Shown here piece by piece: positions 42,085-50,744 of a stretch of 64,000 nucleotides of DNA. Position 1 is the stretch's first letter, and each line of letters starts with the position of its first letter. The notes under the pieces are model-generated. The model did no database searches and was not told the origin of the DNA. It saw only the letters and a list, made by a program, of their open reading frames with translations. The translations under genes and the position numbers were made by a program. The stretch comes from UBA7672 sp041398245 (GTDB lineage Bacteria > Pseudomonadota > Alphaproteobacteria > Caulobacterales > Hyphomonadaceae), in assembly GCA_041398245.1 (NCBI GenBank), contig JAWKVC010000007.1, forward strand, positions 1-64,000, read 5' to 3'.

Positions 42085-44610
42085 ATGTGCTCGCTTGCCC
42101 CCTACGCCCACACGCCTAATCGCCTTGAGGATTATCTTCCCTGGGCGATGCTGGTTGCGCCCGGTATTGTCCTCAACAAGGACGGCTCCTTCCAGGCGAC
42201 AGCCCGGTTCCGCGGACCTGATGTTCGATCGTCCACGCCGGAAGAACTGGTCGCGTTCACCGCACGCGCCAACAATGTGTTCCGGCGCCTGGGGCATGGC
42301 TGGGCTGTCTATATCGAGGCGGATCGCCGCGAGATCACGGACTATCCTGATGGCGCGTTCGAAGATGATCTTTCGCGTCTCATAGATTCGGAGCGGGCCG
42401 CGCAATTTGAACAGACAGGCGCGCAATTCGAGACAGTCCATCACCTCACCCTGCAATGGACGCCGCCGCCGGATGCGCATGCCAAGGCGTCGGCCTTCTT
42501 CTTCGAGATCGACCAGAAAAAGGCGGCTTCTGCTCCAGCCCCAGGCAAGACCCGCCAGACGCGGTCAGCGGACAAGCTAGCGAACAGGGACGCGCTCGAC
42601 CGTCGTGTCGCCCGCGAAGCGCTGGAGACGTTCCAGCGCAGCGTCGCGCAGGCGTTCGGCATGTTCGAGGGCGTCGTCGCCGAGTTCCACAGGCTAAGCG
42701 ATGACGAGACGCTGTCTTACCTGAAACGCCAGGTCTCGCCGCGACCAACAGCGCTACGCGCGCCTGCCGGCGCGGCCTTCCTTGACGGCGTTCTCTGCGA
42801 TGCCCCGCTGGTGGGCGGCATGGCGCCAATGCTGGGGAACAAGCATCTGCGTGTCCTCACCATCAAAGGGTTCCCGCCCTTCACCCATCCGGGCGTGCTC
42901 GATGATCTCAGCGCCTCGGCCATGACCTGGCGCTGGATGACGCGGTTCGTCTGCCTCGGCCGCGAAGAGGCCGAACGCGAACTCGTCAAATGGCGCCGGC
43001 TCTGGTTCTCCAAGCACAAGTCGATGGGCACGCTCATCAAGGAGATGCTGACCAAAGAGGCCGCGACATTTGCCAACCCGGACGCCATCGCAAAATCCGA
43101 AGAGGTGGATGAAGCACTGCAGGAGCTGGGCTCCGAACTGATTGGGTTCGGGTTTCTGACCTCGACGCTGGTTGTCCTGGGCGAAACGCCCGAGGAGGCC
43201 GACGAAAAACTCCGCAATGCCGAGCGCATCATTGCCTCGCGCGGATTTGTGACCATCGCGGAAAGTCTCAATGCAGTTGAAGCCTGGCTCTCCAGCCTTG
43301 CGGGTCACGCTTACGCCAATGTGCGTCACCCGATGGTCTCGACCCTCAACCTCTCCCACATCGCCCCGCTCTCGACAGCGTGGGCGGGGGACGCCCGCAA
43401 CCGGCATCTCAATGCCCCCGCCCTTGCCGTTGCGCGCACGGACGGATCAACGCCATTCCGGCTGGATCTGCATGTCGGCGATGTTGGTCACACCATGGTT
43501 GTGGGTCCCACGGGCGCCGGCAAGTCAGTGCTGCTCTCTTTTCTGGCCCTGCAGTGGCGCAGGTTTGCTGGCTCCAAAGTGTTCGTGTTCGACAAGGGCG
43601 GCTCTGCGCGTGCAGCCATGCTCGGCATGGGCGGGACCGCGATCGACCTCGGTGGCAATGGTGTTGCTGCCTTCCAGCCGCTCGCACGCATCGACACGCC
43701 ACAAGGAAGAGCCGACGCCCTCAACTGGGCAATGACCATCCTCGCGCAGGAAGGACTTGCCGACACACCAGAGGTCAAGGAGCCGGTCTGGTCGGCGCTT
43801 GGCAGTCTGATGTCCGCCCCGCCTGAGCAGCGACATCTCACGGGTTTGCGGCTCCTGGTCCAGAACGCGGCCGTGCAGGCAGCGCTCCAGCCTTACACGC
43901 AGGAGGGCGCCATGGGGGGCGTGTTCGATGGCGCCGAAGACCGCCTGCCCTTGTCCGACCTTGTCCTGTTCGAGATGGAAGAGATCATGGCGCGGCCGAA
44001 AGCTGCCGCGCCTGCCCTGCTCCATCTGTTCGACCGGCTGGAGGAGCAGTTCGATGGCAGCCCCAGCCTGCTCATTCTCGATGAAGCCTGGCTGTTCCTC
44101 GATTCGCCGATCTTCGCGGCCCGCATCCGCGAATGGCTCAAGACGCTGCGCAAGAAGAATGTGGCAGTGGTGTTTGCAACCCAGTCACTGGCGGACATTG
44201 CAACCAGCAGCATTGCGCCGGCCCTGATCGAGAGCTGCTCGACCCGCATCTACCTGCCGAATGAGCGCGCGTTCGAGCCGCAGCAGCGGCAGGCCTATGA
44301 ACGGTTCGGGCTCAACGAGACCGAGATCGACCTGATCGCGACGGCCCAGCGCAAGCGGCACTACTACTATGCAAGCCCCAAAGGCCGCCGCCTGTTCGAA
44401 CTGGCGCTCGGGCCCGTGGCGCTGGCGTTCTGCACGGCTTCCGACCCCGACGCCCGCGCCACGATTGCAGCCCTCGAGCGGCAAGCCTCGTCAACACCGT
44501 TCTGGCGACGATTCCTGCGCGCCCGCCAGCTCGCCTGGGTGCTCGACGCAATCGATGGGCCTGAGCGCAGCACCGCCACTTCCTCCCACCGCACACTGGA
44601 GACTGTCTGA
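42085..44610 (+). CDS. trbE: Conjugal transfer ATPase TrbE (VirB4 type)
   Basis: TrbE is the largest ATPase of the channel. The 841-residue protein begins with the CagE/TrbE domain (YLPWAMLVAPGIVLNKDGSF) and carries Walker A in VGPTGAGKSVLLSFL near residue 472 and Walker B in SLLILDEAWLFLD. The arginine-rich IYLPNERAFEPQQ block and GLNETEIDLI follow. Length is normal. It ends in TGATG, overlapping trbJ. The start region shares NRLEDY with the trbD end. Confidence 0.95.
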   Translation: MCSLAPYAHTPNRLEDYLPWAMLVAPGIVLNKDGSFQATARFRGPDVRSSTPEELVAFTARANNVFRRLGHGWAVYIEADRREITDYPDGAFEDDLSRLIDSERAAQFEQTGAQFETVHHLTLQWTPPPDAHAKASAFFFEIDQKKAASAPAPGKTRQTRSADKLANRDALDRRVAREALETFQRSVAQAFGMFEGVVAEFHRLSDDETLSYLKRQVSPRPTALRAPAGAAFLDGVLCDAPLVGGMAPMLGNKHLRVLTIKGFPPFTHPGVLDDLSASAMTWRWMTRFVCLGREEAERELVKWRRLWFSKHKSMGTLIKEMLTKEAATFANPDAIAKSEEVDEALQELGSELIGFGFLTSTLVVLGETPEEADEKLRNAERIIASRGFVTIAESLNAVEAWLSSLAGHAYANVRHPMVSTLNLSHIAPLSTAWAGDARNRHLNAPALAVARTDGSTPFRLDLHVGDVGHTMVVGPTGAGKSVLLSFLALQWRRFAGSKVFVFDKGGSARAAMLGMGGTAIDLGGNGVAAFQPLARIDTPQGRADALNWAMTILAQEGLADTPEVKEPVWSALGSLMSAPPEQRHLTGLRLLVQNAAVQAALQPYTQEGAMGGVFDGAEDRLPLSDLVLFEMEEIMARPKAAAPALLHLFDRLEEQFDGSPSLLILDEAWLFLDSPIFAARIREWLKTLRKKNVAVVFATQSLADIATSSIAPALIESCSTRIYLPNERAFEPQQRQAYERFGLNETEIDLIATAQRKRHYYYASPKGRRLFELALGPVALAFCTASDPDARATIAALERQASSTPFWRRFLRARQLAWVLDAIDGPERSTATSSHRTLETV

Positions 44611-45350
44611 TGTACCGGCCTGCACTTCTTCGCGCTCTCCGCCTCGCACTCGCGTCCATAGCGATGGTTGCGCCGCTGCAGCCCGCAGCCCAGGCGCAGC
44701 TCACCGTCTTTGATCCGTCGAACCTCATCCAGAATGCGCTTAACGCGACGCGTGCGCTGGAGCAGATCCGCAACCAGGTCCTGCAGATCACCAACCAGAT
44801 CCGGCAGCTGGAGAATGACGCGAAGAACCTCACCAGCCTTGGGCGCACCTTTGCGCCCGAGCTCATGAGCCAGCTTGATCAGCTCGACCAGCTCATCAAT
44901 GCGGCGCGTGGATTAGCGCTCAAGGTGAACGAGACACGGACAGCGCTCGAGACGCTCTATACCGGCGATTATCGCAACACGGATGTCGCGAGCCGCGCAC
45001 GGTCGGCGGCCCAGCAGATGGACAATGCCCGCTCCGCGCTGCAGTCCTCCCTGCTCCTGCAGGCGCAGACAACCGAACAGCTGCGCAGCGACCAGCGCAT
45101 CCTGAGCGCGCTGGCGGATGCAAGCGCGAACGCCACCGGCGCGCTGTCGGCGCAGCAGGCCACCAACGAGATCCTGTCGCTGCAGGCCCAACAGGCAATG
45201 CGGCTGCAGGCGTTGCTCGTCGCGCAATCACGCGCCGAGGCTCTGGAGCGCGCTCGCGAGATGGAAGTGCTCGCTCAGGCGCGCGCCCAGCACGCGCACT
45301 TCTTCGCAGGCGCGCGATCGGCGCACCCCGAAGCGCCGCCCTGGCCCTGA
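44610..45350 (+). CDS. trbJ: Conjugal transfer protein TrbJ (VirB5 type)
   Basis: TrbJ is a periplasmic, pilus-tip-associated protein. The 246-residue product has a signal peptide ending AAQAQ and then a long coiled-coil-like helical body (LEQIRNQVLQITNQIRQLEN). It overlaps trbE by one base. In many elements trbK, an entry-exclusion lipoprotein, follows; here only 57 non-coding bases separate trbJ from trbL. Confidence 0.9.
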   Translation: MYRPALLRALRLALASIAMVAPLQPAAQAQLTVFDPSNLIQNALNATRALEQIRNQVLQITNQIRQLENDAKNLTSLGRTFAPELMSQLDQLDQLINAARGLALKVNETRTALETLYTGDYRNTDVASRARSAAQQMDNARSALQSSLLLQAQTTEQLRSDQRILSALADASANATGALSAQQATNEILSLQAQQAMRLQALLVAQSRAEALERAREMEVLAQARAQHAHFFAGARSAHPEAPPWP

Positions 45351-45407
45351 GACCGCAGATCCACGCCACCCTCATACACGCAGCCATCCCAACCAGAGCC
45401 ACGCGCC

Positions 45408-46757
45408 ATGAACGACTTCTCGGCCATTGACGGGTTTCTGAACACGTTCATCACCTACATCGATTCTGGCTTCGGCCTGATCTCGGGAGATGTAACGTCG
45501 CTCGCGGCGATCCTGATCGTGATCGATGTCACGCTGGCGGCGCTGTTCTGGGCCTGGGGCCAGAACGACATCCTCCAGAGCCTCGTCAAGAAGACGCTCT
45601 ATGTCGGCGCGTTTGCTTTCATCTTCGGCAACTTCGCCACGCTGTCGACGATCGTGTTCGATAGTTTTGCGACGCTTGGGTTGAACGCGTCAGCAGCGAC
45701 CCTTGCCCCTGCCGACCTCCTCAAACCCGGACTGGTTGCAGCCGAGGGACTTTCGGCTTCCCAGCCGATCTTCGATCATATCGGTACGATTGCGCCGGGC
45801 CCGTTCGAGTTCTTCGGCAACCTCACGGAAGTGATCCTGCTCTGCCTTGGCGGCATCATCGTCATTGCCGCGTTCTTCGTCCTGTCGATCCAGCTCTTCG
45901 TTCTGGTGGTCGAGTTCAAGATCACGACGTTGGCGGGCTTTGTGCTGGTGCCGTTCGCGTTCTGGAAGCAGACGACTTTCCTGGCCGAACGCGTGCTGGG
46001 CAATGTCATCTCATCGGGCATCAAGGTGCTGGTGATCGCAGTCGTGATCGGCATCGGGTCAGGGATGTTCTCGACGCTCCGCACCGCCCTGTCGCCTGAC
46101 GACATGACGATCGAGCAGGCCTTCTCGGTTGTGCTCGGCTCACTCACCCTGATGGGCCTTGCCATCTTCTGCCCGCGCATTGCGGCCGGTCTCGTCTCCG
46201 GCGCACCGCAGCTCTCGGCGGGCGCGGCCGCCGGAACCATGCTCGGCGTCGGTGGAGCTGCTGCAGGAGCGTTCACGGCTGCGCGTGCCGGCGCCAGCGC
46301 TGCCGTCGGGGCCACGCGCGCAGCAGCAAACGGCTCGGCGTCCACTGCCGGTGGCCTTCGCGCAGCTACGGCACTTGGCGCGATGCGCACAGGCCTCTCC
46401 GGGCCGATCGCTGCGCCGCTCAATGCTGCCGTTGGACTTGGCGCCTCGGCGGCCGGCGGTCTCGGCCAGGCCGCAGGACGTGTCGCCGGACACTTCCGGG
46501 CGCGCGGAACGGCAGGCCAGCGCGCTGTCGCTGGCGCGGCCGGCGCGATCACGCCGCCGCCAAGGGCAGCTTCAGCTACCCCATCGGCGTCTCCATCATC
46601 CGCCACATCAACGTCTACAGGCGGCCAACCGGCGTGGGCCAACCGGTTCAAGCGCACGCAGGCGATCCGTGAGGGTGTGCTGGTTGCCGCTCACACGCTG
46701 AACGCCGGCGACGGTGGCGGCGCCTCCGAAGGCCCCAATCTCAAGCAGAGGGACTGA
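45408..46757 (+). CDS. trbL: Conjugal transfer protein TrbL (VirB6 type)
   Basis: TrbL is the polytopic inner-membrane channel component. The 449-residue protein has about six membrane segments in the first 260 residues (for example LTEVILLCLGGIIVIAAFF and GFVLVPFAFWKQTTFL), then a long alanine/glycine/serine-rich cytoplasmic or periplasmic tail, the usual TrbL form. It is followed by trbF after four bases. Confidence 0.92.
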   Translation: MNDFSAIDGFLNTFITYIDSGFGLISGDVTSLAAILIVIDVTLAALFWAWGQNDILQSLVKKTLYVGAFAFIFGNFATLSTIVFDSFATLGLNASAATLAPADLLKPGLVAAEGLSASQPIFDHIGTIAPGPFEFFGNLTEVILLCLGGIIVIAAFFVLSIQLFVLVVEFKITTLAGFVLVPFAFWKQTTFLAERVLGNVISSGIKVLVIAVVIGIGSGMFSTLRTALSPDDMTIEQAFSVVLGSLTLMGLAIFCPRIAAGLVSGAPQLSAGAAAGTMLGVGGAAAGAFTAARAGASAAVGATRAAANGSASTAGGLRAATALGAMRTGLSGPIAAPLNAAVGLGASAAGGLGQAAGRVAGHFRARGTAGQRAVAGAAGAITPPPRAASATPSASPSSATSTSTGGQPAWANRFKRTQAIREGVLVAAHTLNAGDGGGASEGPNLKQRD

Positions 46758-46761
46758 AACC

Positions 46762-47463
46762 ATGTTCACCGCAACTTCGTCTGGCCGGGGGCGATCCTCG
46801 CGCCTCGGCCGGACACCCGAACCCGACACGCCCTACCGGCAGGCCCAGCAGCTCTGGGACAACCGCATGGGCTCATCGCTTGCGCATGCCCGCACCTGGC
46901 GGACAGCAGCGTTCGCAAGTCTTGGACTTGCCGGAGCGATGGCGGCAGGCGTGGTGGTGCTGGCCCTTCGCCCTGCCGCCGTACCGTTCGTGATCGAAGC
47001 GAACGAGACGGGCGAAGCGAGGCTCGTAGGCCCCGCCACGTCGGCCTACGCGCCGAGCGACGCCCAGCTTTCCTGGCATCTTGCCCGGTTCATCGAGATG
47101 ATCCGGGGGTTGCCGTCGGACGCTATCGTCGTCCGCCAGAACTGGCTCAGGGCCTATGACTGGACCACGCAGGGCGGCGCGCAGGTGCTGAATGCCATGG
47201 CGAAGGAGGATGATCCGTTCGCCAAGGTCGGCAAGCGGACGGTTGCGGTCGAGGTGATCTCGGTCGTGCGCGCCTCGCCTGACAGTTTTCAGCTGCGCTG
47301 GCGCGAGAGCACATACGCCAGCGGCACGCTCATCGATGTCGAGCGCTATTCCGGCGTCGCCAGCATCGTGATTGCGCCGTCCTCATCGCCCGAGCAACTC
47401 GCGAAAAACCCGCTCGGTCTTTACGTCCACGCCTTCAACTGGTCACGGGATCTCCAGCAATGA
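46762..47463 (+). CDS. trbF: Conjugal transfer protein TrbF (VirB8 type)
   Basis: TrbF is the bitopic assembly factor of the channel. I start it at the ATG at 46762. The 233-residue product has a cytoplasmic N-terminus with TPEPDTPYRQAQQLWDNR, one membrane helix (AAFASLGLAGAMAAGVVVLA), and a periplasmic NTF2-like domain ending NPLGLYVHAFNWSRDL, typical of the family. It overlaps trbG by four bases. Confidence 0.93.
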   Translation: MFTATSSGRGRSSRLGRTPEPDTPYRQAQQLWDNRMGSSLAHARTWRTAAFASLGLAGAMAAGVVVLALRPAAVPFVIEANETGEARLVGPATSAYAPSDAQLSWHLARFIEMIRGLPSDAIVVRQNWLRAYDWTTQGGAQVLNAMAKEDDPFAKVGKRTVAVEVISVVRASPDSFQLRWRESTYASGTLIDVERYSGVASIVIAPSSSPEQLAKNPLGLYVHAFNWSRDLQQ

Positions 47464-48317
47464 CACGTCCTCTGTTCGTCTCCGCCTGCCTTGCAGCGCT
47501 AACCCTCGCCTCGCCTGCCCTGGCGCAATCATCGCCATCAACAGGGGCCACTTCGATCTCCGCCAACAACGATGCGGCAACACGTGGCCCTGCCGACGCT
47601 GCGCTCGTCGGCGCCTTGCATGAGTTCGCCTACGAGCGGGGCGCCCTCTATTCGGTCCAGGCATCGCCGCAGCGGATCACCGACATCGCCCTTGAGCCCG
47701 GCGAGACCCTGCTCTCCGTCTCTGCGGGCGACACGACACGATGGATTGTCGGCGACGCGCAGTCCGGTATTGCCGGCAACATCCAGTCCCACATCCTCGT
47801 CAAACCGAACGCTGCCAACCTTGCGACCAACCTCGTCATCATGACGGACCGGCGCGTCTATCATGTCGAGCTTAGAGCCACGTCCGGAGCGGCCATGGCG
47901 TCTGTCTCCTGGCGCTATCCTGTGGAGATGACGCAGCTAAGCAGTCTCCCACCTGCGCCGCCGCCGGCTGCAGCACCTCCTCCGCCGTCGCCCGCTTTCA
48001 CGCCGGAGACGCTCAACCTTCGCTACCGCATCGATGGCGACAAGCCGGACTGGCGCCCGCTGTCGGCATTCGATGATGGGAAACAGGTCTATATCGAGAT
48101 GCCGGACAATCTGATCGAGGCCCCGCCGCTCCATGTGATCGGCGATGAAGGCCTTGAAGCCGTGAACTACCGGATCCGCGGCAAGTACTACATCGTCGAC
48201 CGCCTGTTCAAAAAGGCGGAGCTCCGTCTTGGCTCCGGCTGGACGCAGAAGCGCGTCACCATCATCCGCCAGACGCCGATCGCCGCGGTGAACACCAGTG
48301 GAGGCCCCAATGGCTGA
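47460..48317 (+). CDS. trbG: Conjugal transfer protein TrbG (VirB9 type)
   Basis: TrbG is the periplasmic and outer-membrane partner in the core complex. The 285-residue protein has a signal peptide cut after ALA-QS, an N-terminal domain with GETLLSVSAGDTTRWIVG, a proline-rich linker and the C-terminal VirB9/CagX beta-sandwich (LNLRYRIDGDKPDWRP, YYIVDRLFKKAELRLG). Its end overlaps the trbI start. Confidence 0.93.
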   Translation: MTRPLFVSACLAALTLASPALAQSSPSTGATSISANNDAATRGPADAALVGALHEFAYERGALYSVQASPQRITDIALEPGETLLSVSAGDTTRWIVGDAQSGIAGNIQSHILVKPNAANLATNLVIMTDRRVYHVELRATSGAAMASVSWRYPVEMTQLSSLPPAPPPAAAPPPPSPAFTPETLNLRYRIDGDKPDWRPLSAFDDGKQVYIEMPDNLIEAPPLHVIGDEGLEAVNYRIRGKYYIVDRLFKKAELRLGSGWTQKRVTIIRQTPIAAVNTSGGPNG

Positions 48318-49569
48318 TGGTCTGCCGCCCCGTCCTGATGCTGGCGCCGATGAGCCGCCACCGCAGGAGCCTGCAAACCCGACTGAACCGCCGCAGCTTG
48401 ATGCGATCCGCGTGAAAGGTCCTGGCGCACGCGGACTCAACAAGCCTGCGATCCTCACGGCGGCTGGTGGCGGCGTTGCGGCTGTACTGTTGCTGGCGTC
48501 AGGCGCGTTCTCCAGCAATCCCTCCACAAAGCCCGCGACCACCAAACCGATGATGTCGGATCCCGCTCGCCCGGAAATGGCGCAGGGCGCGATCAAGGCC
48601 CTGCCGGCGGACTATGCGCAGGCGGCGGCGCTTGAGGCGGCCAAGACACCGGCGCCGTTCGATCAGGCGGGACCGCCACAGCTTGGCCCGCCGCTCCCCG
48701 GCGACATCGCGGCGTTTGCGCAGGCGCAACCGGAGCCGGGTGACATGCCGGCTTATGGCAATGACTGGAGCGCACCTACAGCCTACGCGCCGCCTAACGC
48801 GCCTGATCCAAAGATCGCAGAAGCTGCTGCGGCAGATCGGGCGGGGATTTTCTTTGCACTTCGGGAGGAACCGCGCAAGGTCGATACACCATCGATGCAG
48901 CAAGCAGCCTACCAGACGCCGCAGGGCTCCCCCCCCACCGCCGTGGCGCCTCAACACAGGGATCAACCTGCAGGCGCGGCCCGTAGCGACCGCGCGCTTT
49001 TCCCGGGGACAGTCATTACCGCGAGCCTGGTTACTGACCTGAACTCCGAGTCGCCGGGGCCGGTTATCGCGCAGGTGACGCAGACGATCCACGACAGTGC
49101 GACCGGTCGCATCGCGCTCATTCCTCAAGGCGCGCGGCTGATGGGCGAGTACAGATCCTCCAGTCGGTACGGCCAGAGCCGTGTCGCGATTATCTGGTCG
49201 CGGCTGATCATGCCGAATGGCGACGAAGTGGCGCTGGATGAAACCGCAGCAGATCCGTCAGGAGCAGCTGGGGTCAGTGGCGAGGTCGACAATCACTGGG
49301 GAGATGTGTTCGGCGCGGCAGCGCTCGGAACACTGATCAATGTCGGCGTCGCCACCACTGAAGAGCCGCAGCTCACCTATGGCGGCATAGGCGCAATCTC
49401 GCGTGATCCCGTTGATGCGGCGATTGCTGATGGCGTTCAGCGCAGCGCAAGCGGCGTTACAAACCGCGTTGTTGATCGGGGACTGGCAATACCACCGACA
49501 ATACGGGTTGGGGCAGGAACCAGGATCACCGTGATTGTGACGAGGCGGGTTGTCGGACTGGGACCCTGA
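48310..49569 (+). CDS. trbI: Conjugal transfer protein TrbI (VirB10 type)
   Basis: TrbI spans both membranes and gates the channel. I start it at the ATG at 48310, inside the trbG stop region; an upstream GTG at 48298 would add four residues. The 419-residue protein has a short cytoplasmic part, a membrane helix (ILTAAGGGVAAVLLLASGAF), a proline-rich linker and the C-terminal domain with LFPGTVITASLVTDLNSE, IPQGARLMGEYRSS and FGAAALGTLINVG. It closes the trb operon; the next gene is on the other strand. Confidence 0.94.
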   Translation: MADGLPPRPDAGADEPPPQEPANPTEPPQLDAIRVKGPGARGLNKPAILTAAGGGVAAVLLLASGAFSSNPSTKPATTKPMMSDPARPEMAQGAIKALPADYAQAAALEAAKTPAPFDQAGPPQLGPPLPGDIAAFAQAQPEPGDMPAYGNDWSAPTAYAPPNAPDPKIAEAAAADRAGIFFALREEPRKVDTPSMQQAAYQTPQGSPPTAVAPQHRDQPAGAARSDRALFPGTVITASLVTDLNSESPGPVIAQVTQTIHDSATGRIALIPQGARLMGEYRSSSRYGQSRVAIIWSRLIMPNGDEVALDETAADPSGAAGVSGEVDNHWGDVFGAAALGTLINVGVATTEEPQLTYGGIGAISRDPVDAAIADGVQRSASGVTNRVVDRGLAIPPTIRVGAGTRITVIVTRRVVGLGP

Positions 49570-49658
49570 GTCCGAATCTCGCTCTCATCCTCTCCAGCTG
49601 TCTAGAATCATCTGGTCTTCGGCCTCTGTTGGTTGATGCTACACGCGATAGTTCTGGT

Positions 49659-50744
49659 TTACAGAAGCCCGACTATTCTGTCTGTTGCCACTGTTCCGAG
49701 GCGGAAGATCGTTTGGCGTTGGGCCGAGGCCTGCCGCCATGAACGGGCAAGGTCGGACTCCCAGGGGGTCACGATAAGTTCGAACGAGCCGTCAGTCAGG
49801 CGGCGGAACATAACGGCCGTGTCGGCATAGATGAAGCCACCCTGCGCGGCTGTGGGTAGGTTCATCCGCTCCATCTTGTTATTGCCATGCCAGGTGAGTC
49901 GCCGGTCGTTCCAGACGCGCGCCCCGCTGCGAAGGATGGGCTCACCTATCGTCAAGTTCTGCGGATAGTCGTACTGGTCGAATACGAAGCCGAAGAACCG
50001 GTGTCCACCGCGCGGCAGTTCCAGCTGGTTGCTCGATCCGCCCTGCAGGGCCTCGCCGTGAACCCACATGCCGGCACAGTCAGCAGGATTGATCGCCCCG
50101 GTTTCAATGGCGACCCGGAACAAGGGCAACGCGGCACCGGCCACCAGTGCCGGCGCTGCTACAGGCTGCGCCTCCTGCTCAATTTCGGGGGGCGCAGGTT
50201 GGGCCTGGCGCAGGGCGGTATATGCTGCGAGCAAGTCGTCGGTGAGAGCGGTCGTATCAAAGCGCGCCTTGTCGAAGGCGGAATCGGCTTCGGCACGCGG
50301 AACGCCCTGCTGCATCCATGCCGCCTCGGTATTCACGCTAAACCCGCGGCTCGTCAGGTTCGCCGAGCCGATGAGCGCGCTGCATGTTTGGGGATCCGTG
50401 CCAAAAACATAAAGCTTGGGATGAAAGGCGCGCTCCGGCATGAGCGACCCCTGCGCCAGCCTCTGTGCTCCCGACACCAGGACCGTGGCGTTTGCCAGCG
50501 CGCGCCAATGCTGCAATGCTTGCGGTTCGGTAAGACCGAAATCAAAAGATGTCACAAGTGTCTTGGGCATCGTCGCGAAAGCGGCAGCGCCCACGGCGTT
50601 CGCGACGGCGGACAGCAGTATGTTTGCACCGCCAAGCGTGACGTAAGCCGAAGCCACGCGGATATCGACGGCCCCCGCCGTGACGATATCTACGAGAGCG
50701 TTGCGCAGGCTCGCCGGTTCCGCGGCATTCTGTACGATCAGCAT
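49659..50744 (-). CDS. Phospholipase-D-family (HKD) nuclease, candidate restriction effector
   Basis: The 361-residue protein has one PLD-type catalytic motif: H108 and K110 in FHPKLYVFG, followed by GSANLTSRGF with N129 and a glutamate at 140. Enzymes with a single such motif work as dimers; BfiI and NgoFVII restriction enzymes and Nuc-type nucleases belong here. Its ATG overlaps the stop of the large methylase by seven bases, so it is made in step with it. The C-terminal 180 residues have no recognised domain and could bind DNA. It is the only clear nuclease of the operon. No membrane segment or signal peptide is seen. Confidence 0.75.
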   Translation of the reverse strand: MLIVQNAAEPASLRNALVDIVTAGAVDIRVASAYVTLGGANILLSAVANAVGAAAFATMPKTLVTSFDFGLTEPQALQHWRALANATVLVSGAQRLAQGSLMPERAFHPKLYVFGTDPQTCSALIGSANLTSRGFSVNTEAAWMQQGVPRAEADSAFDKARFDTTALTDDLLAAYTALRQAQPAPPEIEQEAQPVAAPALVAGAALPLFRVAIETGAINPADCAGMWVHGEALQGGSSNQLELPRGGHRFFGFVFDQYDYPQNLTIGEPILRSGARVWNDRRLTWHGNNKMERMNLPTAAQGGFIYADTAVMFRRLTDGSFELIVTPWESDLARSWRQASAQRQTIFRLGTVATDRIVGLL

